From UBA4417 sp031550085 (GTDB lineage: Bacteria; Bacteroidota; Bacteroidia; Bacteroidales; UBA4417), in contig JAVBOY010000003.1 in NCBI GenBank assembly GCA_031550085.1, forward strand, positions 1 to 64,000: DNA of 64,000 bases. Reading direction: 5' to 3'. Shown piece after piece: positions 45,357-55,004 of this stretch; position 1 is the first letter of the stretch, and every line of letters begins with the position of its first letter. The notes beneath the pieces are model-generated. The model worked only from the letters and a program-made list of their open reading frames with translations. It did not search any database and was not told the origin of the DNA. The translations under genes were made by a program, and so were the position numbers.

Positions 45357-47768
45357 TCATTCCAGAAAACTTACCTGGATAAAAATGTCGGTATTGCGCC
45401 CTTTATCGTCGCTGCACGAGATTTTGATCCGCCCCTCCTGAGGTTCAAAAAATGCTTTCTCTGTGGGTTTGCAGGCTTGAAGGAGTTTGTCATTGATATA
45501 CCAAAATACCCGGTCTACATCGGGCGAAGCCGTACAGGCAAGAGCTAATTTTTGTTTTGCTTTTTTGTAAAGGATGTATTCTTTCCCTCCGGTAATGGAT
45601 GTAATGGCAGGCCCGGCTTCCTTGTACACCTTGGTACAGGCCGGATTGTGCGGAGGAATGGCTTTATAAGGAATGTGCTCGCTTTCGTAAAAGCTCAACA
45701 AATCGCCCGACATATTGGGATACATAGCTGTTTTATACCCCGCCGTGGGCAGGCAATTGCGGCAATAAGAAATGGTACTGTCGCTATTTACAAATACAGA
45801 AATCAAATGGTTGCATTTGCGGTTGGGTGAAACTCCGGGGATGTAAAAATCTACAATCCGGTGTTCGCAAAAATCGCTGGGCGGCAATCCGCTTTCACTG
45901 CACACAAGCCGGAAATCAACCGAAGCCGGTTGTGAAAACCATTTTGTATTCTGCCGGATGTTAAGGATGTTAAATATTTTAAACAAAATGGGCGTAGCAA
46001 AATCCGAACCGTTCAATTCGGGGATTCCAATGCCGCTGAAATTGCCAACCCACACCCCAACGGTATAGTCTTTGTTATACCCGATACTCCAGGCATCCCG
46101 CCGGCCGTATGAAGTTCCCGTTTTCCAGGCAATGTGCGGCATGTGAATGCTGTTGTCAAAATTCTCCGGCAAATCGGGACGTTTCAAATTGGTCAATATT
46201 TCGGTAATCATCCATGCCGTGCCCTGACTAAAAGCCGTATCGGGCAGTATTTTTTGCTTGTGCTCGCTTTTTACCCATTGCAATGGTAGGCTGACTCCTT
46301 CGTGGGCAAAGCAGGAATAGGCCTGGGTTATTTCAGCCAAAGTAACGCCACAACCTCCCAACACGACCGAAAGTCCCAATTTCTGCTTATTTCTGGCGAT
46401 CCAGCGAAACCCCAGTTTCCCCAAGCGTTCGTTGACAAAGTTGGCGCTCAATTGATTGGTCAAGCTCACCGCCGGAATGTTCAATGAGAGTTCCAAAGCG
46501 TGGTCAACCGGAAGTTTCCCACGGAATAATTCGTCGTAGTTTTGCGGGCGGTATCCGCCGAAATTTTGAGGAATATCCAATATAATGGTTTTGGGAGTGA
46601 CCAACCCCTTGTCAATGGCCAAGGCATAAACAAACGGTTTTAAGGCGCTTCCGGGCGAACGCAAGGAGATTACGCCGTCTACCTGCCCTTGAAACAAATC
46701 TTCATCGAATCCGGCAGAACCCAAATAGGCGACAATGGCGTTGGTACGATTGTCAACCACAAGAACGGCCGCATTGGTAATTCCAAAACTACGGTAGCGG
46801 TTCACTTCCGAGCGGACAATGTTTTGTACATTGTCCTGGTATTTCCGGTTGATAAACGACTGAATCAATGGCTTTTCAGGGAAGGTGTGCCGCATTCGAA
46901 CAGCAAAGTGTGCCGCTTCCTTGGGCGCTTCGCGCCGGTAAGCATCCAACGGTTCGAGTTGTGCGTCGATGAGTTCGTCTTTGGAGAAAATCTTTTCTTT
47001 CTCCAAGCGCTTCAACCAGGCATTCCGCTCATCGACAATGCGTTTGTTATGGATTCCCAACCGTAAGTTATGCGGGTTGTTCGGAATAATCGCCAGCGTT
47101 ACGGCCTGCGCCGGGCTTAAGGCTTCGGGCGCCTGCCCGAAATAAAGGTATGCCGCAGATTTGATTCCTTCGATGTTACCGCCATACGGCAGTAGATTTA
47201 AATAAAGTTCCAGAATTTCATTTTTGGTACAATGTACCTCCAGTTGAAATGCCCGGAACATTTCGATGATTTTGCTTTTGAACGTGCGTTCGCGGGGCTC
47301 CAGCATACGAACACATTGCATGGTGATGGTCGACGCACCGGAAACTCGTTTTTGGTGTGTCAGGTTTTGCCATGTGGCACGGACGATAGCCATCGGGTTA
47401 ACTCCGGGATGCCAACGGAACCATTTGTCTTCTTTCCAAAGGATGGTTTTTAAAAATTCGGGCGAAATTTCTTCTTTGGTAATTTTCATCCGCCACTTAT
47501 CGTCTTTGGATAAGAAAGCATGTATCAACGTGTTGTCGTCCGCCAAAATTTGTTGCGAATAATCAATCTTAGCCCTAAAAGGAAACAAGAGATCAAGAAG
47601 AAAGAACAGAAAGAAGATCGAAAAAATCGAAAGCAGCCCGACTCGTAAGTAGCGGGGCTGCTGCCGGAATTTTAAAACAAATTTTTTCGATTTTTCTTTG
47701 ATCCACCCCTGCCCTTGCTTTCCCTTCAAAAAGCAACGGGAACAGCCTTCTCCAAGTTTATTCATCAA
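45357..47768 (-). CDS. pbpC: Penicillin-binding protein 1C
   Basis: This is a bifunctional class A peptidoglycan synthase. The 803-residue protein has one membrane helix near 45-62, then a glycosyltransferase 51 domain with the catalytic Glu in ILWKEDKWFRWHPGVN, and GASTITMQCVRML. The transpeptidase domain has SALK at 374-377, an SxN-type motif (SLNIPAVSL) and KTGTSYGRRDAW. A C-terminal domain of the PBP1C type (last 90 residues) is present. It is the third gene of a GNAT-TPR-pbpC run, starting 2 bp after the TPR gene. Confidence 0.94.
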   Translation of the reverse strand: MMNKLGEGCSRCFLKGKQGQGWIKEKSKKFVLKFRQQPRYLRVGLLSIFSIFFLFFLLDLLFPFRAKIDYSQQILADDNTLIHAFLSKDDKWRMKITKEEISPEFLKTILWKEDKWFRWHPGVNPMAIVRATWQNLTHQKRVSGASTITMQCVRMLEPRERTFKSKIIEMFRAFQLEVHCTKNEILELYLNLLPYGGNIEGIKSAAYLYFGQAPEALSPAQAVTLAIIPNNPHNLRLGIHNKRIVDERNAWLKRLEKEKIFSKDELIDAQLEPLDAYRREAPKEAAHFAVRMRHTFPEKPLIQSFINRKYQDNVQNIVRSEVNRYRSFGITNAAVLVVDNRTNAIVAYLGSAGFDEDLFQGQVDGVISLRSPGSALKPFVYALAIDKGLVTPKTIILDIPQNFGGYRPQNYDELFRGKLPVDHALELSLNIPAVSLTNQLSANFVNERLGKLGFRWIARNKQKLGLSVVLGGCGVTLAEITQAYSCFAHEGVSLPLQWVKSEHKQKILPDTAFSQGTAWMITEILTNLKRPDLPENFDNSIHMPHIAWKTGTSYGRRDAWSIGYNKDYTVGVWVGNFSGIGIPELNGSDFATPILFKIFNILNIRQNTKWFSQPASVDFRLVCSESGLPPSDFCEHRIVDFYIPGVSPNRKCNHLISVFVNSDSTISYCRNCLPTAGYKTAMYPNMSGDLLSFYESEHIPYKAIPPHNPACTKVYKEAGPAITSITGGKEYILYKKAKQKLALACTASPDVDRVFWYINDKLLQACKPTEKAFFEPQEGRIKISCSDDKGRNTDIFIQVSFLE

Positions 47769-47770
47769 TT

Positions 47771-48679
47771 TTACTTACATTCTCGTTCTATCAGTTCTTT
47801 GGCTTTTGCATAACCCAACTCCGAAGCCTTTTTCCAGTCCGGGCATTGCAGGTTGTCTTCTTTGGAATAATGAGCGACTCCCCGGTTAAAATAAGCGATG
47901 GCATTATTGGGATTGATCGCAATTACTTCGGAAAAATCTTTCATGGCATGATCGTAATCTTTCAGCATCACATAACAGTTTCCCCGGTTCATCAACGATT
48001 CCTGATCCCGGGGATTCAGTTCGACGGCTTTTGTAAACGACTGGATGGCTTCTTTGTAAAGCTGTAAAGCGGCTTGAGAAGTTCCGATGTTGTAATGAAT
48101 GACCGGCAATTGGGGATTCAGCTCGAGAACTTTTTGATAGTATTTGATGGCTTCCTGATGCTTGTCGGAAAGAGCATTGACCACACCCAAGCTGTAATAG
48201 GCATCTGTGAAGTTTTTATCTATCGAAATGGTTTTTTCAAAATCCGCTACTGCTTTTGCGGTTTGTTTGAGTTGTTCGTAAGTTTTTCCCCGGTAATAGT
48301 AATAATCGGCTTGATTCGGCGCCAATGAAATGGCTTTTGTTAAATCTTTTTCAGCGCCTGCATAATCTCTGGCATCAAATTTCAGTCGTCCTCTTGAATA
48401 ATAGGACTTTGCGTCATTCGGATCTTTTGCAAGGGCATCGTTTAGTTCCGCCAAAGATCTTGGGCTTGCAGCTACATCAGCAGGATTTCCGGGATTGGCA
48501 GTGGGAGTCAACACATCGGTTATCGGTATGTTTGTCAGGCTTTGTTCCGTGCCTTGTTTGGTCGAATCCCCTGTCGACTGCGTTGCCGCTTTATTGTCGG
48601 TTTTGTTGTTGTTTTTGCAGGATATTACAAATACCATGAAGAACAAAGCGATCCAAAAGGTATACTGGTTCTTTTTCAT
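47771..48679 (-). CDS. TPR-repeat lipoprotein
   Basis: The 302-residue protein has a signal with the lipobox FVISC and Cys21, a low-complexity linker rich in Thr, Asn and Pro, then about six tetratricopeptide repeats (for example DYAGAEKDLTKAISLAPNQA and LYKEAIQSFTKAVELNPRDQ). Such proteins hold partner proteins in the envelope. It ends 2 bp before pbpC, so a role with that cell-wall synthase is plausible but inferred. It begins 24 bp after the GNAT gene. Confidence 0.85.
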   Translation of the reverse strand: MKKNQYTFWIALFFMVFVISCKNNNKTDNKAATQSTGDSTKQGTEQSLTNIPITDVLTPTANPGNPADVAASPRSLAELNDALAKDPNDAKSYYSRGRLKFDARDYAGAEKDLTKAISLAPNQADYYYYRGKTYEQLKQTAKAVADFEKTISIDKNFTDAYYSLGVVNALSDKHQEAIKYYQKVLELNPQLPVIHYNIGTSQAALQLYKEAIQSFTKAVELNPRDQESLMNRGNCYVMLKDYDHAMKDFSEVIAINPNNAIAYFNRGVAHYSKEDNLQCPDWKKASELGYAKAKELIERECK

Positions 48680-48703
48680 TTTAATGCGATGCTATTTTTA
48701 CGT

Positions 48704-49900
48704 TCAATTTTCTAGAATTTTTTCACGTGTGTCAACCGGAATGATCGACGAGCGTTGCTCGGTCGACGAATCAAACAGTTTCCGGTAAGTAATATGGCGC
48801 TTGGCAAAGGTTGCGCCCACCGATTCGTGAAGTTGGCGCATTTTGGGATTGAAATCGCCTACCCATGAAAGTTCGATCTCGGTGTAATCGGGTTTTCGTC
48901 TCATCACTTCATTCATGTGCCAAAACAAAGCGGATTCGATCCCGGATTTTTGAAATTTGGGTTTTACGCCCATAATAACGATGCGGGAGCGTGTAAATTT
49001 CTTTTCCGATCTGGGCGCCAGTAAAAATTGCAGTTTGTTCCAAAAGTCGGTTTTCCCGTTTAGGATCCGGATCTTTTGATTTAAATCAGGAATCATGATC
49101 TCGAATGCAATCGGCTCGCCCTGATGGAATGCAAACCAAATAAATTCGGGAATCATAAACGCTTTCATAGAAGTAAGAGCCTTCTTAATGGCATCGAACG
49201 TCATAGGCACAAAGTTCTCATGAAACTGCCAGGCATCATTGTATATTTCGGAAAAAGCTTTTGCATAGCGTTCTTCGTTATTGGGATCAAAATGTTCACA
49301 GGAATACTCTTCTTTCCGGCGCACCCAATCGGCTATTTTCCAAAAGCGTTCGGGAAATGGTTTGGTTAAATCCAAATGATTGCTGATTTGCTCAAAATAA
49401 AATTGGAATCCGTAATTTTCAAACAAATTTTTATAGTACGGCGGATTGTAGTTCATTCCAAAACTTTGCGGCATAAAACCTTCAACCAGGAGCCCCCAAA
49501 AATTGTCGTTTTCGCCAAAGTTGATCGGCCCATCCATGGCTTGCATTCCTTGCGCCTGATTCCATTGGCGGGCAATATCGAATAGTTGGAATGCTGCTTC
49601 TTGATCGTTGATGCACTCAAAAAAACCGATTCCTCCGGTAGGCTGCTGAAATGTATACGCTTTCTTTCGGTTTACAAAGGCCGCAATCCGCCCGACCAAC
49701 TGATCGTTTTCATCCGTTAAAATCCAACGGCAAGCTGCGCCGTGTGAGAAAAATTCATTTCGATCCGGTGAAAAAATCCCTTCAATAATGGAATCAAGCG
49801 GACAAACGTAGTTTTTGTCGTTTTTATACAACACACGGGGTGTATCTAAAAAACGTTTTGCCAATTTTTTATTCGTAACCTCAAGTAAGTTATATTTCAT
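48704..49900 (-). CDS. GNAT-fold N-acyltransferase-like protein
   Basis: The 398-residue cytoplasmic protein resembles the YghO/GNAT-like group common in Bacteroidota. The N-terminal half has FLDTPRVLYKNDKNYVCPL and PINFGENDNFWGLLVEGF, and the acetyltransferase-like core is near SRIVIMGVKPKFQKSGIESALFWHMNEVM. The final SWVGDFNPKMRQLHESVGATFAKRHITYRKLF fits a GNAT end. Substrate unknown. It heads the operon with the TPR lipoprotein and pbpC. Confidence 0.75.
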   Translation of the reverse strand: MKYNLLEVTNKKLAKRFLDTPRVLYKNDKNYVCPLDSIIEGIFSPDRNEFFSHGAACRWILTDENDQLVGRIAAFVNRKKAYTFQQPTGGIGFFECINDQEAAFQLFDIARQWNQAQGMQAMDGPINFGENDNFWGLLVEGFMPQSFGMNYNPPYYKNLFENYGFQFYFEQISNHLDLTKPFPERFWKIADWVRRKEEYSCEHFDPNNEERYAKAFSEIYNDAWQFHENFVPMTFDAIKKALTSMKAFMIPEFIWFAFHQGEPIAFEIMIPDLNQKIRILNGKTDFWNKLQFLLAPRSEKKFTRSRIVIMGVKPKFQKSGIESALFWHMNEVMRRKPDYTEIELSWVGDFNPKMRQLHESVGATFAKRHITYRKLFDSSTEQRSSIIPVDTREKILEN

Positions 49901-49916
49901 GGACCGATTTTTGAGG

Positions 49917-49924
49917 CAAATGTA
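49917..49924 (-). promoter_or_regulatory. Promoter -7 box of the GNAT-TPR-pbpC operon
   Basis: The minus strand reads TACATTTG, an exact match, 17 bp upstream of the ATG at 49900. Confidence 0.45.
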
Positions 49925-50128
49925 TCAAAAATTCTCTCTGAAATTGCAGTACAAAAATAGGGCCGAACGTTTTCTTGGGGTGCCAACCCCAAAAATCAAG
50001 CTCCTGATTTAAAGGGGGAAAAAGAAGACAGGGATTGAATCAAAAAGATACCCATGGGGCCCCAAAGGTCTTTAACAGACAGGATTAACTATTTTTCCGA
50101 TTTTTTTGATTCTTCTGAAAAGAGCATG

Positions 50129-51121
50129 TTACTTGCCAGTCAATATTTTTTCGATTTTTTGCAATTCGTCTTCCCGGAACGTTAAGTTTTGCAAGGATTT
50201 TAAGTTTATTTCAAGCTGGGAAACCGAACTGGCTCCGATCAACACCGACGTAACCCGCTCGTCTTTCAAAAGCCAGGCAATAGACATTTGAGCTAACGTT
50301 TGGTTACGTTTTTTTGCGATTTCATTTAGCAGCTTGATTTTAGGAAGAACTGCTTTTACTTTTTCTTCATTCAAAAACATATTGGCTTTTACGACCCGCG
50401 AATCGGCCGGAACTCCCGACAAATAGCGGTCGGTAAGCAAGCCCTGGGCCAAAGGGGAAAAAGCAATGCAGCCCAGTTTGTTGTTTTCGAGCGTGTTCAG
50501 CAATTCTTTTTCCACCCAGCGATCCAACATGCTATAGCGGGGCTGGTGGATAATAAATGGTGTTCCTGTTTTCTTCAAAAGATCTGCCGCTTTTTGAGTT
50601 GCATCTGCCGGGTAATTTGAAATTCCCACGTAAAGCGCTTTCCCTTGCCGCACTAGCAAATCCAGTGTATGCATGGTTTCTTCCATCGGCGTATTGGGAT
50701 CGGGGCGATGATGATAAAAAATATCCACATAATCCAGTTTCATGCGCTGCAAGCTTTGATTGAGACTGGCGACCAGATATTTTTTCGAACCCCAATCCCC
50801 ATAAGGCCCTGGCCACATAGAATGTCCGGCTTTAGTCGAAACAATCAGTTCGTCGCGGTGCGATTTTAAATCCGAATTCAAAACTTTGCCGAAATTTTCT
50901 TCAGCGCTTCCAGCCGGAACACCGTAATTGTTCGCCAGATCAAAATGGGTAACGCCGTGGTCAAACGCTTTGAGAAGAATTTCACGGACAAGCTCAAAGG
51001 GTTGGGTGTAACCAAAATTCTGCCACAACCCTAACGAAATGGCGGGTAATAGTAAACCGCTATCTCCGCAGCGTCTGTAAAGCATTTCTGTATATCGGGA
51101 CGAAGCCGGAATGTAATTCAT
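50129..51121 (-). CDS. Aldo/keto reductase (YghZ/glyceraldehyde 3-phosphate reductase type)
   Basis: An NADPH-dependent carbonyl reductase of 330 residues with the TIM-barrel AKR pattern: THFDLANNYGVPAGSAEENF with the catalytic Asp and Tyr, STKAGHSMWPGPYGDWGSKK with the Lys, and YVDIFYHHRPD with the His. The GPYGDWGSKKYL stretch is typical of the YghZ subgroup, which can reduce methylglyoxal and L-glyceraldehyde 3-phosphate. The C-terminal cofactor loop VTSVLIGASSVSQLEINL is present. With mgsA elsewhere in the window it could help to detoxify methylglyoxal, but this is inferred. Confidence 0.88.
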   Translation of the reverse strand: MNYIPASSRYTEMLYRRCGDSGLLLPAISLGLWQNFGYTQPFELVREILLKAFDHGVTHFDLANNYGVPAGSAEENFGKVLNSDLKSHRDELIVSTKAGHSMWPGPYGDWGSKKYLVASLNQSLQRMKLDYVDIFYHHRPDPNTPMEETMHTLDLLVRQGKALYVGISNYPADATQKAADLLKKTGTPFIIHQPRYSMLDRWVEKELLNTLENNKLGCIAFSPLAQGLLTDRYLSGVPADSRVVKANMFLNEEKVKAVLPKIKLLNEIAKKRNQTLAQMSIAWLLKDERVTSVLIGASSVSQLEINLKSLQNLTFREDELQKIEKILTGK

Positions 51122-51287
51122 GATTATTTTTAATTTTTATTATGTAACAGTCAAAGGTAACACAACCCGTTGACAATCGGCATGATTTTTTATTCAACCC
51201 TTGAACCATACAACTGGTTTCACGTTTTTAGAGATTCACCTTGTATGGAATTTACGATATACAAACCTGATTTTTACCAAAAAGTTT

Positions 51288-51295
51288 TACTTTTG
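51288..51295 (+). promoter_or_regulatory. Promoter -7 box of glyS, implying a leaderless mRNA
   Basis: TACTTTTG is an exact -7 match that ends only 5 bp before the ATG at 51301. Initiation 5-7 nt downstream of the box would start the mRNA at or next to the A of the start codon. Confidence 0.5.
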
Positions 51296-51300
51296 CAGGC

Positions 51301-52824
51301 ATGGCACAGAATGAAGACGTTTTTAAAAAAATAATTTCCCATGCCAAAGAGTATGGGTTTGTATTCCAATCGAGTGAAATCTACGATGGGTTAAGTGCGG
51401 TCTACGACTACGCACAAAACGGTGTTGAACTCAAAAACAACATCAAACAATATTGGTGGAAATCGATGGTGCAAATGCACGAAAATATTGTTGGCATCGA
51501 TTCGGCAATTTTTATGCATCCCACCATTTGGAAAGCTTCCGGGCACGTGGATGCTTTCAACGATCCGCTGATCGATAACAAGGATTCCAAAAAGCGTTAC
51601 CGCGCCGATGTATTGATTGAAGAATACCTCGAAAAACAAAACGACAAAATTGAAAAAGAGGTTGAAAAAGCAGCCAAACGGTTTGGTGATGCCTTCGACC
51701 GGCAGCAATTTGTAAGTACCAATGCGCGGGTTTTGGAATACCGGGCAAAAATAGACACGGTGCATACACGTTTTGTAAAGGCTATGGAAACCAGCGATTT
51801 GGCTGAAGTAAAAAAAATCATTGAAGATTGCGAAATCGTTTGCCCCGTCAGCGGGTCCCGGAACTGGACCGAGGTTCGGCAATTCAACCTGATGTTTTCA
51901 ACCCAAATGGGTTCCGTGAGTGAAGATGCTTCTACCCTGTATTTGCGTCCCGAAACAGCCCAAGGTATTTTTGTCAATTACCTCAATGTACAAAAAACCG
52001 GGCGGATGAAGATCCCGTTTGGGATTGCACAAACCGGCAAAGCATTCCGGAATGAAATCGTAGCCCGGCAGTTTATTTTCCGCATGCGTGAATTCGAACA
52101 AATGGAAATGCAGTTTTTTGTACGCCCCGGAACCGAAATGGAGTGGTTCGAATATTGGAAAAAAACGCGTCTGGATTGGCATTTGGCTTTGGGAATCCCG
52201 GTTGAAAAATACCGTTACCATCCGCACGATAAGCTGGCGCACTATGCGAATGCAGCTTGCGATATTGAGTTTGAGTTTGCTTTCGGCTTCAAAGAACTGG
52301 AAGGCATTCACTCGCGCACCGATTTCGATTTGTCGCAACACCAAAAATTTTCCGGAAAAAAATTGCAATATTTTGATCCCGAATTAAACGAAAATTATGT
52401 TCCTTACGTTATAGAAACATCGATTGGTTTGGATCGTACATTTTTAACCGTTTTAAGCCATGCTTATTGCGAAGAAAAGTTAGAAGACGGTTCGGAACGT
52501 GTGGTCATGCGCATTCCGGGGATTTTGGCCCCCATTAAGTGTGCCGTTCTTCCGCTGGTTGCTAAAGACGGCCTGCCTGAAAAAGCGCGTGAAATTTTAA
52601 GTATCCTGATGCCTGACTTTATGTGCCAGTATGAAGAAAAAGATTCGATCGGGAAACGTTACCGACGCCACGATGCCATTGGAACGCCTTATTGCGTCAC
52701 GATTGACCATCAGACGTTACAAGACAACATGGTTACCATCCGTCATCGCGACACCATGGAGCAACATCGTATCCCTGTTGAAAAAATAGCAGAAACTTTA
52801 CGCGACGCTATTCGTTTAAATTAG
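51301..52824 (+). CDS. glyS: Glycine--tRNA ligase (alpha2 type)
   Basis: The 507-residue homodimeric class II synthetase is of the archaeal/eukaryotic-like type used by Bacteroidota. The start AQNEDVFKKIISHAKEYGFV agrees with the family. LYLRPETAQGIFVNY is motif 2-adjacent, FRNEIVARQFIFRMREFEQM is motif 2, and VIETSIGLDRTFLTVL is motif 3. The anticodon-binding end is present (PIKCAVLPLVAKDG; IRHRDTMEQHRI). It is followed after 50 bp by an anchored coiled-coil gene on the same strand. Confidence 0.96.
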   Translation: MAQNEDVFKKIISHAKEYGFVFQSSEIYDGLSAVYDYAQNGVELKNNIKQYWWKSMVQMHENIVGIDSAIFMHPTIWKASGHVDAFNDPLIDNKDSKKRYRADVLIEEYLEKQNDKIEKEVEKAAKRFGDAFDRQQFVSTNARVLEYRAKIDTVHTRFVKAMETSDLAEVKKIIEDCEIVCPVSGSRNWTEVRQFNLMFSTQMGSVSEDASTLYLRPETAQGIFVNYLNVQKTGRMKIPFGIAQTGKAFRNEIVARQFIFRMREFEQMEMQFFVRPGTEMEWFEYWKKTRLDWHLALGIPVEKYRYHPHDKLAHYANAACDIEFEFAFGFKELEGIHSRTDFDLSQHQKFSGKKLQYFDPELNENYVPYVIETSIGLDRTFLTVLSHAYCEEKLEDGSERVVMRIPGILAPIKCAVLPLVAKDGLPEKAREILSILMPDFMCQYEEKDSIGKRYRRHDAIGTPYCVTIDHQTLQDNMVTIRHRDTMEQHRIPVEKIAETLRDAIRLN

Positions 52825-52874
52825 ACTACTTTTTATCGTAATTTTTGTTATCCAACATTTAATTTTTTCAAAAA

Positions 52875-53774
52875 ATGGAATCAAAGCCCTCAACCCTTGG
52901 ATATAAAATTGTGATTGGCCTTATGGCTGTGGCTATTGTCGTGCTTGCGTGGATGCTGGTTTCTACCCATAACCGGCTGGCGGAAGAACGAAGCCATGTA
53001 ACGATTTCCGAAGAACAAAAGACGAATTTGCAATCGGAATTAGATTCTTTGGTCGCCAATCACGAAAAACTGAAATTGGAAAATTCCAATTTGACCGGAA
53101 AACTTTCGAGTAAAGATTCGATTATTCAAAAAAACGCTACTGAAATCCGCAAATTGATTAATTCAAGAGCGGAATTGACGCAAGTAAAGAAAAAGCTGGA
53201 AGAGTTCAAAAGAATCACAAAAGGCTACGAATCGCAAATTGATTCGTTGCAAATGGTTACCCGCCAGTTGCGGAGTGAAAACGAGCAAATTAAAATCGTT
53301 TATCAAAACGAACAGCGGAAAAATACCGAACTAAGCAAAGAAAAAGAAGACCTAACTTCAAAAATTTCGGCGGCAAAAATTCTGAAAGCCTATAAGATTA
53401 CAGCCGTCGGATTGCGTTCGGGAAGCGGAAAAGAACGAGAAACAGATAAGGCGTCATCAACCGAAAAAATTAAAGTTTGTTTTACCATCAGCGAAAACAA
53501 ACTGATTACCGAAGGTTATGAACGCTTGTTTGTCCGCATTGCTCGGCCGGGCGATAATTTGATTTTAACCCGCGGTTCAAATTATACCTGGACCTATAAG
53601 GGAGAAATCATGCAATTTTCGTCGATGGAGACGCTGAATTATGAGGGCGAAGCCGTTGATGTTTGCACCTATTTTGAAAAGCCCGCATCGATGGATCTTC
53701 CTAAAGGGCGTTACTTTGTAACCGTCTTTACGCAAGACCGTGAAATCGGTGAAGGAAGTTTTGAGTTGAAATAG
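52875..53774 (+). CDS. Membrane-anchored coiled-coil protein of unknown function
   Basis: The 299-residue protein has one membrane helix near residues 10-29 (YKIVIGLMAVAIVVLAWMLV), a long coiled coil to about 175, and a C-terminal beta-rich domain from KAYKITAVGLRSGSGKERE to EIGEGSFELK. The layout suggests anchoring in the inner membrane with the folded end in the periplasm. I do not recognise a named family. It follows glyS by 50 bp and ends at a strong terminator. Confidence 0.75.
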   Translation: MESKPSTLGYKIVIGLMAVAIVVLAWMLVSTHNRLAEERSHVTISEEQKTNLQSELDSLVANHEKLKLENSNLTGKLSSKDSIIQKNATEIRKLINSRAELTQVKKKLEEFKRITKGYESQIDSLQMVTRQLRSENEQIKIVYQNEQRKNTELSKEKEDLTSKISAAKILKAYKITAVGLRSGSGKERETDKASSTEKIKVCFTISENKLITEGYERLFVRIARPGDNLILTRGSNYTWTYKGEIMQFSSMETLNYEGEAVDVCTYFEKPASMDLPKGRYFVTVFTQDREIGEGSFELK

Positions 53775-53803
53775 TCGCTTCAAGTTTCTTTGTAAAAGCT
53801 TAC

Positions 53804-53849
53804 AAATGCCTTCCGAAGACCCATTTATGTGGGATCGGAAGGCATTTTT
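53804..53849 (+). terminator. Terminator after the coiled-coil gene
   Basis: AAATGCCTTCCGA pairs with TCGGAAGGCATTT around an 18-nt loop and is followed by TTTT. Confidence 0.9.
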
Positions 53850-54016
53850 GACAGATATCTCCTTTCGGACAAAAAACTTTTCTGCGCTGTTTATTTGTTA
53901 AAACCGTGTTGATTTCCAGATAGACAAAGAAAAAAAATAATTCCAAGCGTTTATTTTTTCAAAAAATTTGGTCAGATTAAATTTTTGATTTTACTTTGCA
54001 TTTCAAAGTGCTTTTT

Positions 54017-54628
54017 ATGAAAACGTCCCGACAAGAATTAGAAGCCCTAAACGACATCCGGTCCATGATGGAACGAAGCAGTCGTTTTATTAGTTTGAGC
54101 GGTTGGAGCGGAGTTTCCGCCGGTTGTTGCGCTTTAATCGGCGCCACTTTTGCGTATCCGATTGTCGCCAAACGCCACGAATTAGAAGTTTACTACTCCA
54201 ATTCCGAAACCAATACGCTGCTGCTTATTGCGGCATGTACATTTGTCGCGGCTTTTGCATCGGCATTTTTCTTCACGTATATCAAGAGTAAAAAAAGTAA
54301 TATTCCCATTTGGAGCAATACCAGCAAACGGTTGCTGTGGAGTGTTTTCGTCCCGATGGCTGTGGGAGGTGCGTTTTTGCTTCGCATGATTGGTTTGGGC
54401 ATTTTCGGATTGGTGGCGCCGGGTTGTCTCCTTTTTTACGGAATCGCTTTGGTAGCCGGAAGCCGCCAAACCTTAACCGAAATTAAATACCTGGGTTATG
54501 CCGAAATCATTGTAGGCTTCTTTTCTCTCTGGAAAATCGGATATGGATTTTATTTTTGGGTCATCGGATTTGGAATTTTCCACATCATTTATGGCATTTG
54601 GATGTGGAAGAAATATGAAAAGCAATGA
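54017..54628 (+). CDS. Multi-pass membrane protein in a creD operon
   Basis: The 203-residue protein starts MKTSRQELEALNDIRSMMER, followed by about six hydrophobic helices (for example GVSAGCCALIGATFAYPIVA, LLLIAACTFVAAFASAFFF and IIVGFFSLWKIGYGFYFWVI). No catalytic motif is seen and I do not know its family. The stop codon overlaps the next start (ATGA at 54625-54628), so it is translationally coupled to the winged-helix regulator. It may be a sensor or partner of that regulator, which is inferred. Confidence 0.75.
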   Translation: MKTSRQELEALNDIRSMMERSSRFISLSGWSGVSAGCCALIGATFAYPIVAKRHELEVYYSNSETNTLLLIAACTFVAAFASAFFFTYIKSKKSNIPIWSNTSKRLLWSVFVPMAVGGAFLLRMIGLGIFGLVAPGCLLFYGIALVAGSRQTLTEIKYLGYAEIIVGFFSLWKIGYGFYFWVIGFGIFHIIYGIWMWKKYEKQ

Positions 54629-54918
54629 ATGTAAACGACTTAAACAAAACGTTCGATAACCGGGTACGACTGGGCATTATGAGTGCGTTGGCGGTAAATG
54701 TAACCTTGGATTTCAACACCTTGAAAGAGTTGTTGCAAATTACCGACGGCAATTTGGCATCACACCTGAAAAGCTTGGAGGAAGCGAAATACATCGAGGT
54801 AAAAAAAGGATTTATCGGACGTAAAACGAATACCACTTACTCCATCAGTCACGAAGGCGAAAAAGCCTTCAAAAGTCATTTGGATGTACTTGAAAATTTG
54901 ATAAAAACAATACGTTAA
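54625..54918 (+). CDS. Winged-helix transcriptional regulator (HTH_34 type)
   Basis: The 97-residue DNA-binding protein is a single winged helix. VRLGIMSALAVNVTLDFNTLKELLQI and TDGNLASHLKSLEEAKYIEV are the helix-turn-helix, followed by the wing GRKTNTTYSISHEGEKAF. This matches small ArsR/MarR-like regulators of the HTH_34 type. Its start overlaps the membrane-protein gene by 4 nt, and creD follows after 86 bp, so it probably controls this cluster. Confidence 0.88.
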   Translation: MNVNDLNKTFDNRVRLGIMSALAVNVTLDFNTLKELLQITDGNLASHLKSLEEAKYIEVKKGFIGRKTNTTYSISHEGEKAFKSHLDVLENLIKTIR

Positions 54919-55004
54919 TTTTTTTTGTTTATTCGCTTTGAAAAACAAAGTACTTTTTATTTAAAACACAATCTTCATACACGAACAATTAATTTACTAC
55001 AAAA

